DNA of 64,000 bases from CAYUYV01 sp964561475 (GTDB taxonomy: Bacteria; Pseudomonadota; Alphaproteobacteria; JAJFIK01): contig CAZLPU010000010.1 of NCBI GenBank assembly GCA_964561475.1, positions 1-64,000 on the forward strand. Direction: 5' to 3'. The notes beneath the pieces are model-generated. The model saw only the letters and a program-made list of their open reading frames with translations. It did not search any database and was not told where the DNA came from. Shown here one piece after another: positions 1 through 8,263 of this stretch. The number at the start of each line of letters is the position of its first letter. Within the stretch, counting starts at the first letter, position 1. The translations under genes were made by a program, and so were the position numbers.

Positions 1-1294
1 CGCCGGAATGCACGTGGCCGATGGTCCAGTCCGTGTAGTGAGAAAGGGCGTTGACTTCCTTGATGGACATCAGCGGACCCTCGAAGGTGCTCATGGCGTA
101 GAAGGCGACCGAGACCACCATCATCCGCAGGACAGGATCCGTGCGCAGCTTGTCCCAGGCCCCGGCCAGGGTCATGATCCCGTTGATGGCACCGCCCCAG
201 GAGGGCATCCACAGCATGATGGAGAAGGTCATCCCCAGGGTCTGGGCCCACACCGGCAGCGCCGTGTAGTGAAGGTGGTGGGGACCGGCCCAGATATAGA
301 TGAAGATCAGGGTCCAGAAGTGGACGATGGACAGCCGGTAGGAGAACACCGGACGATCCGCCTTCTTCGGAATGAAGTAGTACATGATCGCCAGGAAGCC
401 GGTGGTCAGGAAGAAGCCAACCGCNNNNNNNNNNCCGTACCACGACTGGGTCAGGGCATCCTGGACGCCGCTGAACAGGGAATAGCTCTGGGTGCTCAGC
501 AGGGACACGGGCATCGCGAGATTGTTCACGATATGGAGCATCGCGACAGTGACGATGAAGGACAGATAGAACCAGTTGGCCACATAGATGTGGGGTTCTT
601 TCCGCTTCCACAGGGTGCCCAGGAACACCAGCAGATACACGACCCAGACAATGGTCAGCCACAGATCGGCATACCATTCGGGTTCGGCATATTCCCGGCC
701 CTGGGTCACCCCGAGCACATAGCCCGTCGCGGCAATGACAATGAAAAGCTGGTAGCCCCACATGACGAACCAGGGCGCGATCCCCCCGGCAAGCCGGGCC
801 TGGCAGGTCCGCTGCACCACATAGAACGATGTCGCCAGCAGCACCGAGCCGCCGAAGGCGAAAATCACCGCCGATGTGTGGAGGGGCCGCAGACGGCCGA
901 AATTCGACCATCCCGTCCCGAAGGTCAGTTCAGGGAAGGCCAGCTGCAGGGCGATGACCACCCCCACAAGCATGCCGACAATGCCCCAGAACATGGACAG
1001 GACCACACCGACCTTGACCACCCCCATATTGTAGCCTTCCGGGGAGGAATTGGCCGCCTGGAACCCACTGGCCAGCCCGCCCGCGCGGACCGTCATGGCA
1101 AAGAGCGCCACCACACCGGCGGCAAAGAAGATCGTGCCGTGCACCTGCATCAGCACATCCGGGGACCGGGCGGCGACATAAAGCGCCAGCAGGGTCCCGG
1201 CAAAGAGACACAGCATGACGACGCCCGGCAGGACGGCGCTCAAGCCTGATCCGGAATGGTCCGGTCTCGAATTCATGGCGGTTTGGTGGTTCAT
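1..1294 (-). CDS. ccoN: cbb3-type cytochrome c oxidase subunit I (CcoN), 3' end outside window
   Basis: Catalytic heme-copper subunit of the high-affinity cbb3 terminal oxidase in the inner membrane, reducing O2 to water. The minus-strand translation starts MNHQTAMNSRPDHSGSG and is strongly hydrophobic. Visible family motifs are RLRPLHTSAVIFAFGG (low-spin heme b His), GPHHLHYTALP (two Cu-B histidines) and TIGHVHSG at the window edge (heme ligands). I chose the ATG at 1294 because CGAGGGCGAGGGG lies just upstream; an in-frame ATG at 1276 is possible. A 10-N gap at 425-434 interrupts the gene exactly where the family has YGHNAVGFF, so a third Cu-B His is hidden. The C-terminus and presumably ccoOQP lie to the left. 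An FNR-like box sits 166 bp upstream. Identification is secure; length cannot be judged. Confidence 0.95.
   Translation of the reverse strand, partial: MNHQTAMNSRPDHSGSGLSAVLPGVVMLCLFAGTLLALYVAARSPDVLMQVHGTIFFAAGVVALFAMTVRAGGLASGFQAANSSPEGYNMGVVKVGVVLSMFWGIVGMLVGVVIALQLAFPELTFGTGWSNFGRLRPLHTSAVIFAFGGSVLLATSFYVVQRTCQARLAGGIAPWFVMWGYQLFIVIAATGYVLGVTQGREYAEPEWYADLWLTIVWVVYLLVFLGTLWKRKEPHIYVANWFYLSFIVTVAMLHIVNNLAMPVSLLSTQSYSLFSGVQDALTQSWYXXXXAVGFFLTTGFLAIMYYFIPKKADRPVFSYRLSIVHFWTLIFIYIWAGPHHLHYTALPVWAQTLGMTFSIMLWMPSWGGAINGIMTLAGAWDKLRTDPVLRMMVVSVAFYAMSTFEGPLMSIKEVNALSHYTDWTIGHVHSG
425..434. other. assembly gap (10 N) inside ccoN
   Basis: Ten N bases. The reading frame before the gap ends in ...TQSWYG and resumes as AVGFFLTTGF after it. 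In CcoN the usual text is WYGHNAVGFFLT, needing only 7 bases here, so the 10 Ns look like a fixed-size placeholder rather than a measured length. Confidence 0.9.
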
Positions 1295-1459
1295 GCCCCT
1301 CGCCCTCGTAGTGATGCTTCGCACGCGGAAACTCATGGGACTGTCCAGGTTCGGGACATTCCGGCAGGGGCCTCCGGGCCTCAAAGTCTCAGGACGGACA
1401 GCGCAGTTGCCGACCGTCGACTAACACCGAGGGTTTAGGACGATGGTCTGGGGCGGGAC

Positions 1460-1473
1460 ATGACCTGGATCAA
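1460..1473 (-). promoter_or_regulatory. FNR/FnrL-type binding site upstream of ccoN
   Basis: On the minus strand the bases read TTGATCCAGGTCAT. This matches the alphaproteobacterial FNR half-site pattern TTGAY-N4-RTCAA at all but the last position. It lies 166 bp upstream of the ccoN start. Low-oxygen activation of cbb3 oxidase genes by FNR-type regulators is established; that this site is used is inference. Confidence 0.55.
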
Positions 1474-1624
1474 ATCTGCCCGGGCATTTTGCTGCGATCA
1501 CACCAATGCGTGCTGCAAATGCGAAGGGAGCTCCCGGCATAGGGTTTCGCCCCGCCTTGTCCAAGCGTTTCCGGCGACCGCCCGACCTTGTTGGCCCCCT
1601 TCCTTGGCCTCAAATGCATGCCCT

Positions 1625-1680
1625 CCATCGGATGGCCTCCATCGGATGGCCCCCCATGGGATGGCCCCCATCGGATGGCC
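1625..1680. repeat. four tandem 14-15 bp repeats (core ATCGGATGG)
   Basis: The core ATCGGATGG, followed by CC, recurs at 1627, 1641, 1656 (as ATGGGATGG) and 1670, a period of 14, 15 and 14 bases. It sits in the leader between the ccoN promoter region and the dehydrogenase gene starting at 1750. No function is evident. Confidence 0.8.
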
Positions 1681-1749
1681 CCGTCCCCACGCCGCCCTAG
1701 CTGGTAGCCCAGAGACGATGGACCCAGACAGACAGCGAGGAGAGGCAGG

Positions 1750-2490
1750 ATGACCCTCAATAGCTTTGAAGCCGGCTTGACCGCCGTGGTCGCGGGCGCA
1801 TCCGGCGCAATCGGCCGGGCCTTCCTGGACATCCTGGCCCAGGACCCGGCGGTGGCGCGGATCCACGCCTGGTCCCGGCGCCCCTTGACGGATCTGCCGG
1901 ACAAGGCGGTTGCCGCCCAGGTGGATCTCACCGACGAGGCCACCATTGAAGCGGCGGCAGGCGCCATCGAGCCCGGCTCCCTGCGCCTTGGGATCGTGGC
2001 CACCGGTATTCTGCATGAGGAGAACCGGGTTCAGCCGGAAAAGAGCCTCTCCGCCCTGGACGGTCCGGCCATGGACCGTGTGTTCGCCGTCAACACCATC
2101 GGCCCGGCCCTGGCCGCCAAGCATCTGGTGCCCCTCATGCCCCGGGAGGGCAAGGCGGTGTTCGCGGCCCTGTCCGCCCGGGTGGGCAGCATCGGCGACA
2201 ACCGTCTCGGAGGCTGGTACGCCTATCGGGCCTCCAAGGCGGCCCTGAACCAGATTCTCAAGACCCTGTCCGTGGAAGTGGGGCGGCGGCGCAAGGAAGC
2301 GGTCATTCTGGGCCTGCATCCAGGGACCGTAGACAGTGCCCTGTCCGAACCATTCCAACGGGGCGTGCCCGACGGAAAACTCTTCACCCCGGCTTTTTCC
2401 GCCCAGTCCATGCTGTCGGTCATCGACGGCACCACGGCGGAGAACAGCGGCCTCGTCTATGCCTGGGACGGCCAACAGGTGCCCCACTGA
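1750..2490 (+). CDS. SDR-family short-chain dehydrogenase/reductase (CsgA/C-factor-like)
   Basis: Cytoplasmic NAD(P)-dependent oxidoreductase of about 246 residues, the normal size for a classical SDR. The N-terminal Rossmann motif is GASGAIG (residues 16-22). The catalytic Y-x3-K is YRASK (Y159, K163), preceded by the LSARVGS segment that supplies the active-site Ser. NTIGP matches the SDR N-x-G/A region. The start is supported by GAGGAGAGGCAGG just before the ATG. It resembles the short C-factor (CsgA) subgroup, but the substrate cannot be read from sequence. Not obviously in an operon with its neighbours. Confidence 0.85.
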   Translation: MTLNSFEAGLTAVVAGASGAIGRAFLDILAQDPAVARIHAWSRRPLTDLPDKAVAAQVDLTDEATIEAAAGAIEPGSLRLGIVATGILHEENRVQPEKSLSALDGPAMDRVFAVNTIGPALAAKHLVPLMPREGKAVFAALSARVGSIGDNRLGGWYAYRASKAALNQILKTLSVEVGRRRKEAVILGLHPGTVDSALSEPFQRGVPDGKLFTPAFSAQSMLSVIDGTTAENSGLVYAWDGQQVPH

Positions 2491-2684
2491 CCGGGTTTAC
2501 CCCGCATCAGAACGGCGAAAGGGTCCACCCTCAAAAGGCCAGCCTTCAACAAGGCCGAGCCCCGAAAGGGATAGCGCCGCGCCTAACAGAATCGTAACCT
2601 GAATGCCGCGCAGCCGCCATTTTCAGGCCGGATATAGAAAGATGCGTTGGAGCGCCTCCATCGCCGCTGTCAGGGAGAAAAATC

Positions 2685-4565
2685 ATGGGCCAGCTTCACC
2701 GCAATCGCCGCCGGAGTGCACTGTATGGCTCCGCCTTCGCCGTCGCTTTAATGGCCCTGGCGGGCGTATCCGTCACCGCCCTGAACGCAAAGACGACCGA
2801 CGCAAAGACGACCGAGCCCCAAGCCCTGGGATCCGGAACCGCGGCGAACCCGCCCCTGCCCTGGGAACTGCCGCCCAACGTGAGCCTGTGCAGCGGCGCC
2901 AGTGGAAAGTCCGCCCAATCCCGGATGGCCCAGGCACCCATGGTCAGGCTGGCCGCCTTGCAGTCCCCCGTCCTCACCGCAGGCGCCGCTCCGGACGTGC
3001 CCGAAGGTGTGGACCTGCCGCCGCTCTATGAAGGCATGGGCTCGGACCAGTATCCGATCTCCACGGCCCATCCCCTCGCCCAGGCCTATTTCGACCAGGG
3101 TCTGAACTTGACCTATGGCTTCAATCACTTGGAAGCCGCGCGCTCCTTCGAGGCCGCCGAAAAGATCGACCCCAACTGCGCCATGTGCGCCTGGGGCCAT
3201 GCCTTCGTGCTCGGCCCCAACATCAATCTTCCCATGGCTGAGGACGCGGTGCAGCCGGCCTTTTCCGCCATCGCCCGTGCAAAGGCCCTCGCAGGCGAAG
3301 CGAACGGCAAGGAACGGGCCCTGATCACGGCGCTTGCCACCCGCTACAGCCCGGATCCGAAAGCCGACCGGGCCGCCCTCGACGAGGCCTATCGGGAGGC
3401 GATGACCACCCTTGCGCGCCTCTATCCCGAAGACGATACGATCAGTGTTCTGACCGCCGATGCGATCATGAACACGCAGATCTGGGATTATTGGAACACG
3501 GACGGAACCGCCAAGGGCCAGGCTGATCTGGCCATCGCCCTGGTGGAGACGGTGCTGGAGCGCAATCCGGAGCACGCAGGGGCCATCCACCTCTATATCC
3601 ACCTGATGGAAGCGGGTCCGGAAGCGGCCCGGGCGGAACCTCATGCCCGGCGGCTCGGCGGACTTGCCCCGGCCTCCGGCCACCTGGTGCACATGCCCTC
3701 CCACATCTATTACCGGCTGGGCCTCTACCGGGAAAGCCTGGATGCCAATGTGGCCGCCATCGCCGCCGATGAGAAATACCTCGCCCAGTCCGACGACGCG
3801 GGCATCTATCGCTACGGATACTATCCGCATAATGTGCATTTCATGATGACCTCCGCCCAGCTCATGGGCGACCGGGAGAACACCCTGGCCGGGGCCGAGA
3901 AACTCTCCCGGGTGATCAGTGCAAGCTCACAGCCGATCGCGGACTGGCAGCAGCGCATTGCGGGCGCACCGCTTCTGGCCCTGGCCCAGTTCGGCGAGGC
4001 GGACGCGATCCTGCTCCAGCCCAAGCCCTCCCAGGACCTGCCCTATCTCCAGGCCCACTGGCATTTCGCCCGGGCACGGGCGCGGCTGATCAAGGGAGAC
4101 ATCTCCGCCGCCAAGGCGGAAGCGGACATGATCGAGGTGCTGGCCAAGGATCCGTCCATGGCTGCCATGGAAGCCGCCAACGTCCCCGCTCCCGCGGTCC
4201 TGACCGTGGCCGCCAATATGATCCATGGACGGATTGCCTGGGCCCAGGGCGATCTGGATACGGCGGCGGAACACTTCCGCACCGCCGCCCAGGCCCAGGA
4301 CACCATGCCCTATATGGAACCGCCCCATTGGCATGTGCCCGTGCGCCAGACCCTCGGTGCGGTGCTTCTGGAAGCAGGCAAGGCGGAGGATGCGGAAAGC
4401 GCCTTCCGCCGGGCCCTGGTGAGAGCGCCCAACAATGGCTGGGCCCTTTACGGCCTGACCATGGCCTATGAGCGCATGGGCAAGGCCGCCGTGGCGGAGC
4501 GTACCCGCGCTCAGTTCAAGAAAATCTGGGCCGGATCCCTTTCCCCCACCCTGAAGGATCTCTGA
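2685..4565 (+). CDS. secreted tetratricopeptide-repeat protein
   Basis: A 626-residue protein with a basic N-terminus and a hydrophobic stretch (residues ~12-35) that looks like a signal peptide or anchor, then a long helical TPR-like body. Repeat-like segments include AQAYFDQGLNLTYGFNHLEA near residue 130, GHLVHMPSHIYYRLGLYRES near 325, and a C-terminal unit ending in the FRRALVRAPNNGWALYGLT region. It matches a widespread uncharacterised TPR family of proteobacteria and Bacteroidetes. The paired HMPSH segment could bind metal, but that is a guess. The start has CAGGGAG upstream. It probably acts in the periplasm as a protein-interaction scaffold; the partner is unknown. Confidence 0.7.
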   Translation: MGQLHRNRRRSALYGSAFAVALMALAGVSVTALNAKTTDAKTTEPQALGSGTAANPPLPWELPPNVSLCSGASGKSAQSRMAQAPMVRLAALQSPVLTAGAAPDVPEGVDLPPLYEGMGSDQYPISTAHPLAQAYFDQGLNLTYGFNHLEAARSFEAAEKIDPNCAMCAWGHAFVLGPNINLPMAEDAVQPAFSAIARAKALAGEANGKERALITALATRYSPDPKADRAALDEAYREAMTTLARLYPEDDTISVLTADAIMNTQIWDYWNTDGTAKGQADLAIALVETVLERNPEHAGAIHLYIHLMEAGPEAARAEPHARRLGGLAPASGHLVHMPSHIYYRLGLYRESLDANVAAIAADEKYLAQSDDAGIYRYGYYPHNVHFMMTSAQLMGDRENTLAGAEKLSRVISASSQPIADWQQRIAGAPLLALAQFGEADAILLQPKPSQDLPYLQAHWHFARARARLIKGDISAAKAEADMIEVLAKDPSMAAMEAANVPAPAVLTVAANMIHGRIAWAQGDLDTAAEHFRTAAQAQDTMPYMEPPHWHVPVRQTLGAVLLEAGKAEDAESAFRRALVRAPNNGWALYGLTMAYERMGKAAVAERTRAQFKKIWAGSLSPTLKDL

Positions 4566-4591
4566 GCCCTCCTTCTCGATCGGGACTTGGC

Positions 4592-4619
4592 CGGATGGGG
4601 TTTGACAACACCCCATCCG
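4592..4619. terminator. perfect 10-bp hairpin downstream of the TPR gene
   Basis: CGGATGGGGT (4592-4601) pairs with ACCCCATCCG (4610-4619) around an 8-base loop, 27 bases after the TPR gene stop. There is no T-run, so this is a terminator-like structure rather than a clear intrinsic terminator. Confidence 0.5.
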
Positions 4620-4653
4620 CAAGCACGAAGCCCCTTGCGGCCCGAAGGGATTG

Positions 4654-4680
4654 CCCAAGGATCCTCTGGTGATCCTTGGG
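4654..4680. terminator. second perfect 10-bp hairpin
   Basis: CCCAAGGATC (4654-4663) pairs perfectly with GATCCTTGGG (4671-4680) around a 7-base loop. Again there is no T-tract. Together with the hairpin at 4592 it separates the TPR gene from the lipoprotein gene. Confidence 0.45.
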
Positions 4681-4779
4681 GGATCGAGCGGCCCGGTTGG
4701 CCCCCCGCCGGTCCTGGCTTATAGTCCCGCCAGTTTGTAGCGCCGCGCGGTGCGGCACTCTGGGAGAAGGGATGGGGCG

Positions 4780-5424
4780 ATGCACACTTTTTTCAAAACC
4801 GCATGTGTGGCGTTGGCGCTCGGCGTTGCCGGGTGCGCGGCGGGTCCGAAACTGAAGGTGGTTACCCCTTTGGAGCAGGCCACCCTTTCGGCAAAGACCT
4901 TCGCCTGGAAGGACGGATTGCTGGCCAAGGACGTGCCGGGCGGCTTTGACGGGCGCAATGTCCGGGCCCTCGACCGGGCGATCGTGAAGGCGTTGACCGC
5001 CAAGGGCTACGTCCAGACCAAAAACCCGGACGAGGCGGACCTGCTGGTGGCCGTGCACTTCGGCGGAGCCGGGTCCATGAATGCCGCCGATACCGTGACT
5101 GAAATGAAGGACTCCGGTCCGTCGGACTGGGAACTGGAGCAGCTTGACGAGGCCCAGGACTACTACGCCCACACCAACCGCCCCATTCCCGCGCCGCCCC
5201 GTAAGGAAACGGCCAGGGCCTATAGCTGGTACCAGCGGGAAGCGGTTGCCGACATCTTTATCGACGGCGTTCTGGCCATCCGTGTGCTGGAAGCCGGCAG
5301 CGAGGATTCCCTCTGGCTGGGGACGATCCAGAACGAAATCAGCATGTCCACCGTCAACGAGTTCGACCGGCGCATCGGCGAGAACGTCGCCAGGTTGATG
5401 AAAGACTTCCCCGCCTCTCAGTAA
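4780..5424 (+). CDS. DUF4136-type lipoprotein
   Basis: A 214-residue lipoprotein: MHTFFKTACVALALGVAGC ends in a lipobox (GVAGC), so Cys19 should be lipidated. The mature part begins with a K-rich stretch and contains KTFAWKDG, then an alpha/beta segment typical of DUF4136 (a conserved 'A-L-x-x-K-G-Y' strand, here ALTAKGYVQ, followed by EADLLVAVHFG). The C-terminal LARLMKDFP helix also fits. A GTG at 4750 would add ten residues, but the signal peptide and the GGGAGAAGGGATGGGGCG leader favour the ATG at 4780. Probably periplasm-facing and membrane-anchored; function unknown in the family. Confidence 0.75.
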   Translation: MHTFFKTACVALALGVAGCAAGPKLKVVTPLEQATLSAKTFAWKDGLLAKDVPGGFDGRNVRALDRAIVKALTAKGYVQTKNPDEADLLVAVHFGGAGSMNAADTVTEMKDSGPSDWELEQLDEAQDYYAHTNRPIPAPPRKETARAYSWYQREAVADIFIDGVLAIRVLEAGSEDSLWLGTIQNEISMSTVNEFDRRIGENVARLMKDFPASQ

Positions 5425-5474
5425 AGCCGGGCTTGTGAACAAGCCTCGGGTCATGCCCCGGGTGCCAGCACTTC

Positions 5475-5502
5475 AGCCGGACGGAGATCCCTTCGTCCGG
5501 CT
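5475..5502. terminator. hairpin downstream of the DUF4136-type gene
   Basis: AGCCGGACG (5475-5483) pairs with CGTCCGGCT (5494-5502) around a 10-base loop. A smaller GGCTTG/CAAGCC hairpin lies at 5430-5445. No T-run follows. Confidence 0.4.
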
Positions 5503-5690
5503 CAAGATGATAACCAACTTCATACATTTCGTAACTTTTGAATAGCGACCTGCCCCCTTCACCCCTCGACGTTTTCCGTTATGCTGCAGGTGCGAAAGCT
5601 GCGTGATGGGCACGCAGCGATGCGCGGGATGCGGCATGGCCCGATAGCGTGGTTGCGTGCCGCGACGAACCTGATGGGGGAGAGCAGAGC

Positions 5691-6377
5691 ATGATGCGGC
5701 AAACACTTTTGGCCCTTGCGCTGATGGGTTTCACGGCGGGTGGCGTCGCGGCCCAGGGACTGCCCGATGTCTCGCAAATGGCGGCTCAGATCACAAAGAA
5801 CCGTGCCGAGAACAATCAGAAAATGCAGGACTACACCTGGAAACGGCGCACGGAAGTCGTCAACGATGGTGAGGTCAAGACCACCCGGCTGGAACTGGTG
5901 CGTTTCGACGTCGATGGCCGGATGCAGACCACCTTGATCAGCGAACAGGCACCGGAACAGCGCCAGATGCGCGGTATTCGCGGCCGGATGCAAGAGCGCA
6001 TGGTGAAAGCCCAGAAGGAAAAGATGGCTGAGCTCCAGGGGCTTTTGAAGAAATACGCACTCAGCACCCCCAGGGAAATCCGGGCCTTTCTGGACAAGGC
6101 CACCTTCGGGCGGGGTGAGCGTCCGGGGACCGTCCGCATCATCGGCGCCAATGTCGTTCAGCCCGGCGACGAGCTGGTGATGATTGTCGACACGCAGACG
6201 AAGGACCTTCAGATGACGAAGATCCGCACGAGGCTCGAAGACGAGCCCGTCCTGATGGACATCAATCAGGATAAGCTGGCCGATGGTCTCAGCTATCAGG
6301 CCCGGACGATCATCCAGATGCCCTCAAGCAAGCTCCGGATGACCATCGAAAACCTCGATTATCAGCGCCAGCGCTGA
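5691..6377 (+). CDS. secreted protein of unknown function
   Basis: A 228-residue protein with a clean signal peptide (MMRQTLLALALMGFTAGG, cleavage probably near VAAQG). The mature part is charged and helical at first (MAAQITKNRAENNQKMQDY), then alternates strand-like segments such as RTEVVNDGEVKTTRLELVRF. A central KAQKEKMAELQGLLKKYALS helix and a C-terminal ENLDYQRQR end follow. The overall pattern recalls lipoprotein-sorting-like (LolA-type) periplasmic beta folds, but I cannot assign a family. The start is supported by GGGGGAGAGCAG upstream. A strong intrinsic terminator follows at 6415, so it is probably the last gene of its transcript. Confidence 0.7.
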   Translation: MMRQTLLALALMGFTAGGVAAQGLPDVSQMAAQITKNRAENNQKMQDYTWKRRTEVVNDGEVKTTRLELVRFDVDGRMQTTLISEQAPEQRQMRGIRGRMQERMVKAQKEKMAELQGLLKKYALSTPREIRAFLDKATFGRGERPGTVRIIGANVVQPGDELVMIVDTQTKDLQMTKIRTRLEDEPVLMDINQDKLADGLSYQARTIIQMPSSKLRMTIENLDYQRQR

Positions 6378-6414
6378 TGAGCAGCGTTTCGGCACAAAGC
6401 CGTATCGCCAGATT

Positions 6415-6444
6415 GGACGGGGTTGAACACCCCGTCCTTTTTTT
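6415..6444 (+). terminator. intrinsic terminator
   Basis: GGACGGGGT (6415-6423), loop TGAAC, ACCCCGTCC (6429-6437), then seven T. A textbook rho-independent terminator for the gene ending at 6377. Confidence 0.93.
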
Positions 6445-6536
6445 GTGCCCGGCGGCATTGGCAGCGTTCGCCTGAAATCAGATCCCGAAAGGATCTCCAC
6501 CCCACTCTATGGAACCGGCACCGGCACCGCCCCCGG

Positions 6537-7577
6537 TCAGATCACACCGACAGGACGGGGAAGCTCGTCGGCGCGGCTGAACTGAAGGGTGCGCCATTCC
6601 CGGTTCTCCACCGAAATCTGTTCGTGTACGGCGCTGATGAAATTCTCCAGCGCTTCCGCCGCGTCCTCATCCTTGCGGGCCACGGCGGCACGCACCGGAT
6701 CGAGCTTGGAGTGGATCAGATCCAGGTTGGTCTTGGTGATCTCATAGCGCATGACATTGCGCCGGTCCCCGGCCAGGAATTTGAATGAATCCCAGGCCTG
6801 ATAAATGATCGGCACCACGATCCCGGCAAAGGCGCCGATCTTGGCCTGATCCAGATCGCTCAGCTCACCGCCGACAATCTTGAGAATGTCACTCTGGAGC
6901 GCGCCAAGGATCACCACCACCACCAGGATCCACACCCCGGCAAGCCTCAGACTGCGGAACGCATCCCGGTACTGACGGGCCCGGTTGTGGTAGAAGCTGC
7001 GCTGCACATCGAGCTGGTAGCGCCGGAAATACTCAAGCTGGAGTTCCATGAGGGGCAGTTCCCCCGGCTGCTGCCCCTGGCTCAGATCCCTGGAGATATG
7101 ATTGGGCCGGCAGATGGTGGAGAACAGGCTCAGGCGGGCTTCCTCGGCGGAGGTCCTGGCCCCCATCCAGTCATTGAAATCGGTGTTCTCGCGCATCTGC
7201 AGGTTCAAAAAGCCCATCACCACGAGGCTGAGGAACTGAGCGGCCAGGAGGATCGAACCGAAAATGCCGAGCCCCTCTCCCCCCGTATAGGACAGAATGG
7301 TCAGGAAACTCGCGCCGATCAGGACAGCAGCGGTCGAGGCGATCACCATATACCGCCCCCGGCTCCGGTACCGGGCCTGGGCCTTGATCGCGTCCTGGTC
7401 ATGGGTCTTGTAGAGGCCGATCATCCCGGAAACCGTTTCGCTGCGCAGGATCCGGATGAGCGGGCCCGCCGCCTGGGGGAGGTTGTCCGCATGGACATCG
7501 GGCTGAAGGATCCAGTCCTCCATGCCGTCTTCGTCCCGACCGATCGCGTCGATGGCGGTCGCAGGTTGCGCGCTCAT
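6537..7577 (-). CDS. four-TM membrane protein with SLATT-like C-terminal domain
   Basis: A 346-residue inner-membrane protein with two helical hairpins: residues ~75-130 (MVIASTAAVLIGASFLTIL and SILLAAQFLSLVVMGFL) and ~210-260 (VWILVVVVILGALQSDI and IGAFAGIVVPIIYQAW). The second hairpin is preceded by YQLDVQRSFYHNRARQYRD and followed by FISAVHEQISVENREW. That layout (basic helix, 2TM, helix ending E-x-x-x-W) is the hallmark of SLATT domains, which are membrane effectors of nucleotide-signalling defence systems. Here it stands alone without a visible nucleotidyltransferase or SLOG partner, so a defence role is inference. I chose the ATG at 7577 because AAGGAGG sits just upstream. It could also be an ordinary unknown membrane protein. 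Confidence 0.6.
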   Translation of the reverse strand: MSAQPATAIDAIGRDEDGMEDWILQPDVHADNLPQAAGPLIRILRSETVSGMIGLYKTHDQDAIKAQARYRSRGRYMVIASTAAVLIGASFLTILSYTGGEGLGIFGSILLAAQFLSLVVMGFLNLQMRENTDFNDWMGARTSAEEARLSLFSTICRPNHISRDLSQGQQPGELPLMELQLEYFRRYQLDVQRSFYHNRARQYRDAFRSLRLAGVWILVVVVILGALQSDILKIVGGELSDLDQAKIGAFAGIVVPIIYQAWDSFKFLAGDRRNVMRYEITKTNLDLIHSKLDPVRAAVARKDEDAAEALENFISAVHEQISVENREWRTLQFSRADELPRPVGVI

Positions 7578-7816
7578 GGAAGCCTCCTTCTCACCGGTCC
7601 CAATGGGGCCGTGCACACCGCCCTCACCGGTCCCTCATTTCGCTTCAATCCCCAAGTCGCTTGAGCTTCAATCCCCCAAGTATCACTGCGCCCAATAGGA
7701 CACAGCAAGGACTTTCCCGGGACACGGGCACGGATTGAGTATCCTGTTCATGTTGAAACGGCCCGTCCGGGACCCATTCTCTTGAAACGGTCATTAATTC
7801 TAACCGGAGTGGGGCG

Positions 7817-8191
7817 ATGGGCTTCCGGGTTGAATGGGTTGAGGGACACGAATCCCTCACTGTGGATTGCTTTGGATACGTGACTTTTCCGGAACGTCTG
7901 GAATGTCTCGACCAGCAGATCTTCAATGTGCGTGAGTTCGATTTGCGGGAGATTCTCGTGGATCTCTCGACCATGTGCCCCAGCAACAATCCCCTGGACG
8001 ACCTCTATTTCGGCGAGGCTATTGTTGTGAAGCGGGAAGCCTTCACGAATGCTCGCTTTACGGTCATCCACCCCAGCGGGTATGACGCGACTCTTCAGGC
8101 GTCCCGGTTTCTGCGCTATGCGGGCTTGAACATGTGCGACTACCGCATCGCACCAGGCAAGTTGCGGGCGCCGATCAAGATCCTGACCTGA
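7817..8191 (+). CDS. small conserved-looking cytoplasmic protein, function unknown
   Basis: A 124-residue protein starting MGFRVEWVEGHESLTV. No signal peptide or membrane segment. Alternating strands and helices, with REILVDLSTMCPSNNPL in the middle and ARFTVIHPSGYDATLQASRF later, resemble a STAS/SpoIIAA-like fold (strand, D-L-S, helix), but this is weak. Preceded by CCGGAGTGGGGCG. Convergent with the TonB receptor gene, which ends 72 bases downstream. Confidence 0.6.
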   Translation: MGFRVEWVEGHESLTVDCFGYVTFPERLECLDQQIFNVREFDLREILVDLSTMCPSNNPLDDLYFGEAIVVKREAFTNARFTVIHPSGYDATLQASRFLRYAGLNMCDYRIAPGKLRAPIKILT

Positions 8192-8263
8192 CCTCCGGCT
8201 TGGCCCCCAGCTTTTCATAGCCCGGGTCGGGCAAAGCGCGACCCGGGGCGGAAACCAGCCGGA

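Noticed and set aside
8..1249. 413-residue open frame on the plus strand
   Set aside because: It is antisense to ccoN, rich in His/Gly/Arg as expected from a GC-rich shadow, and contains the N gap.
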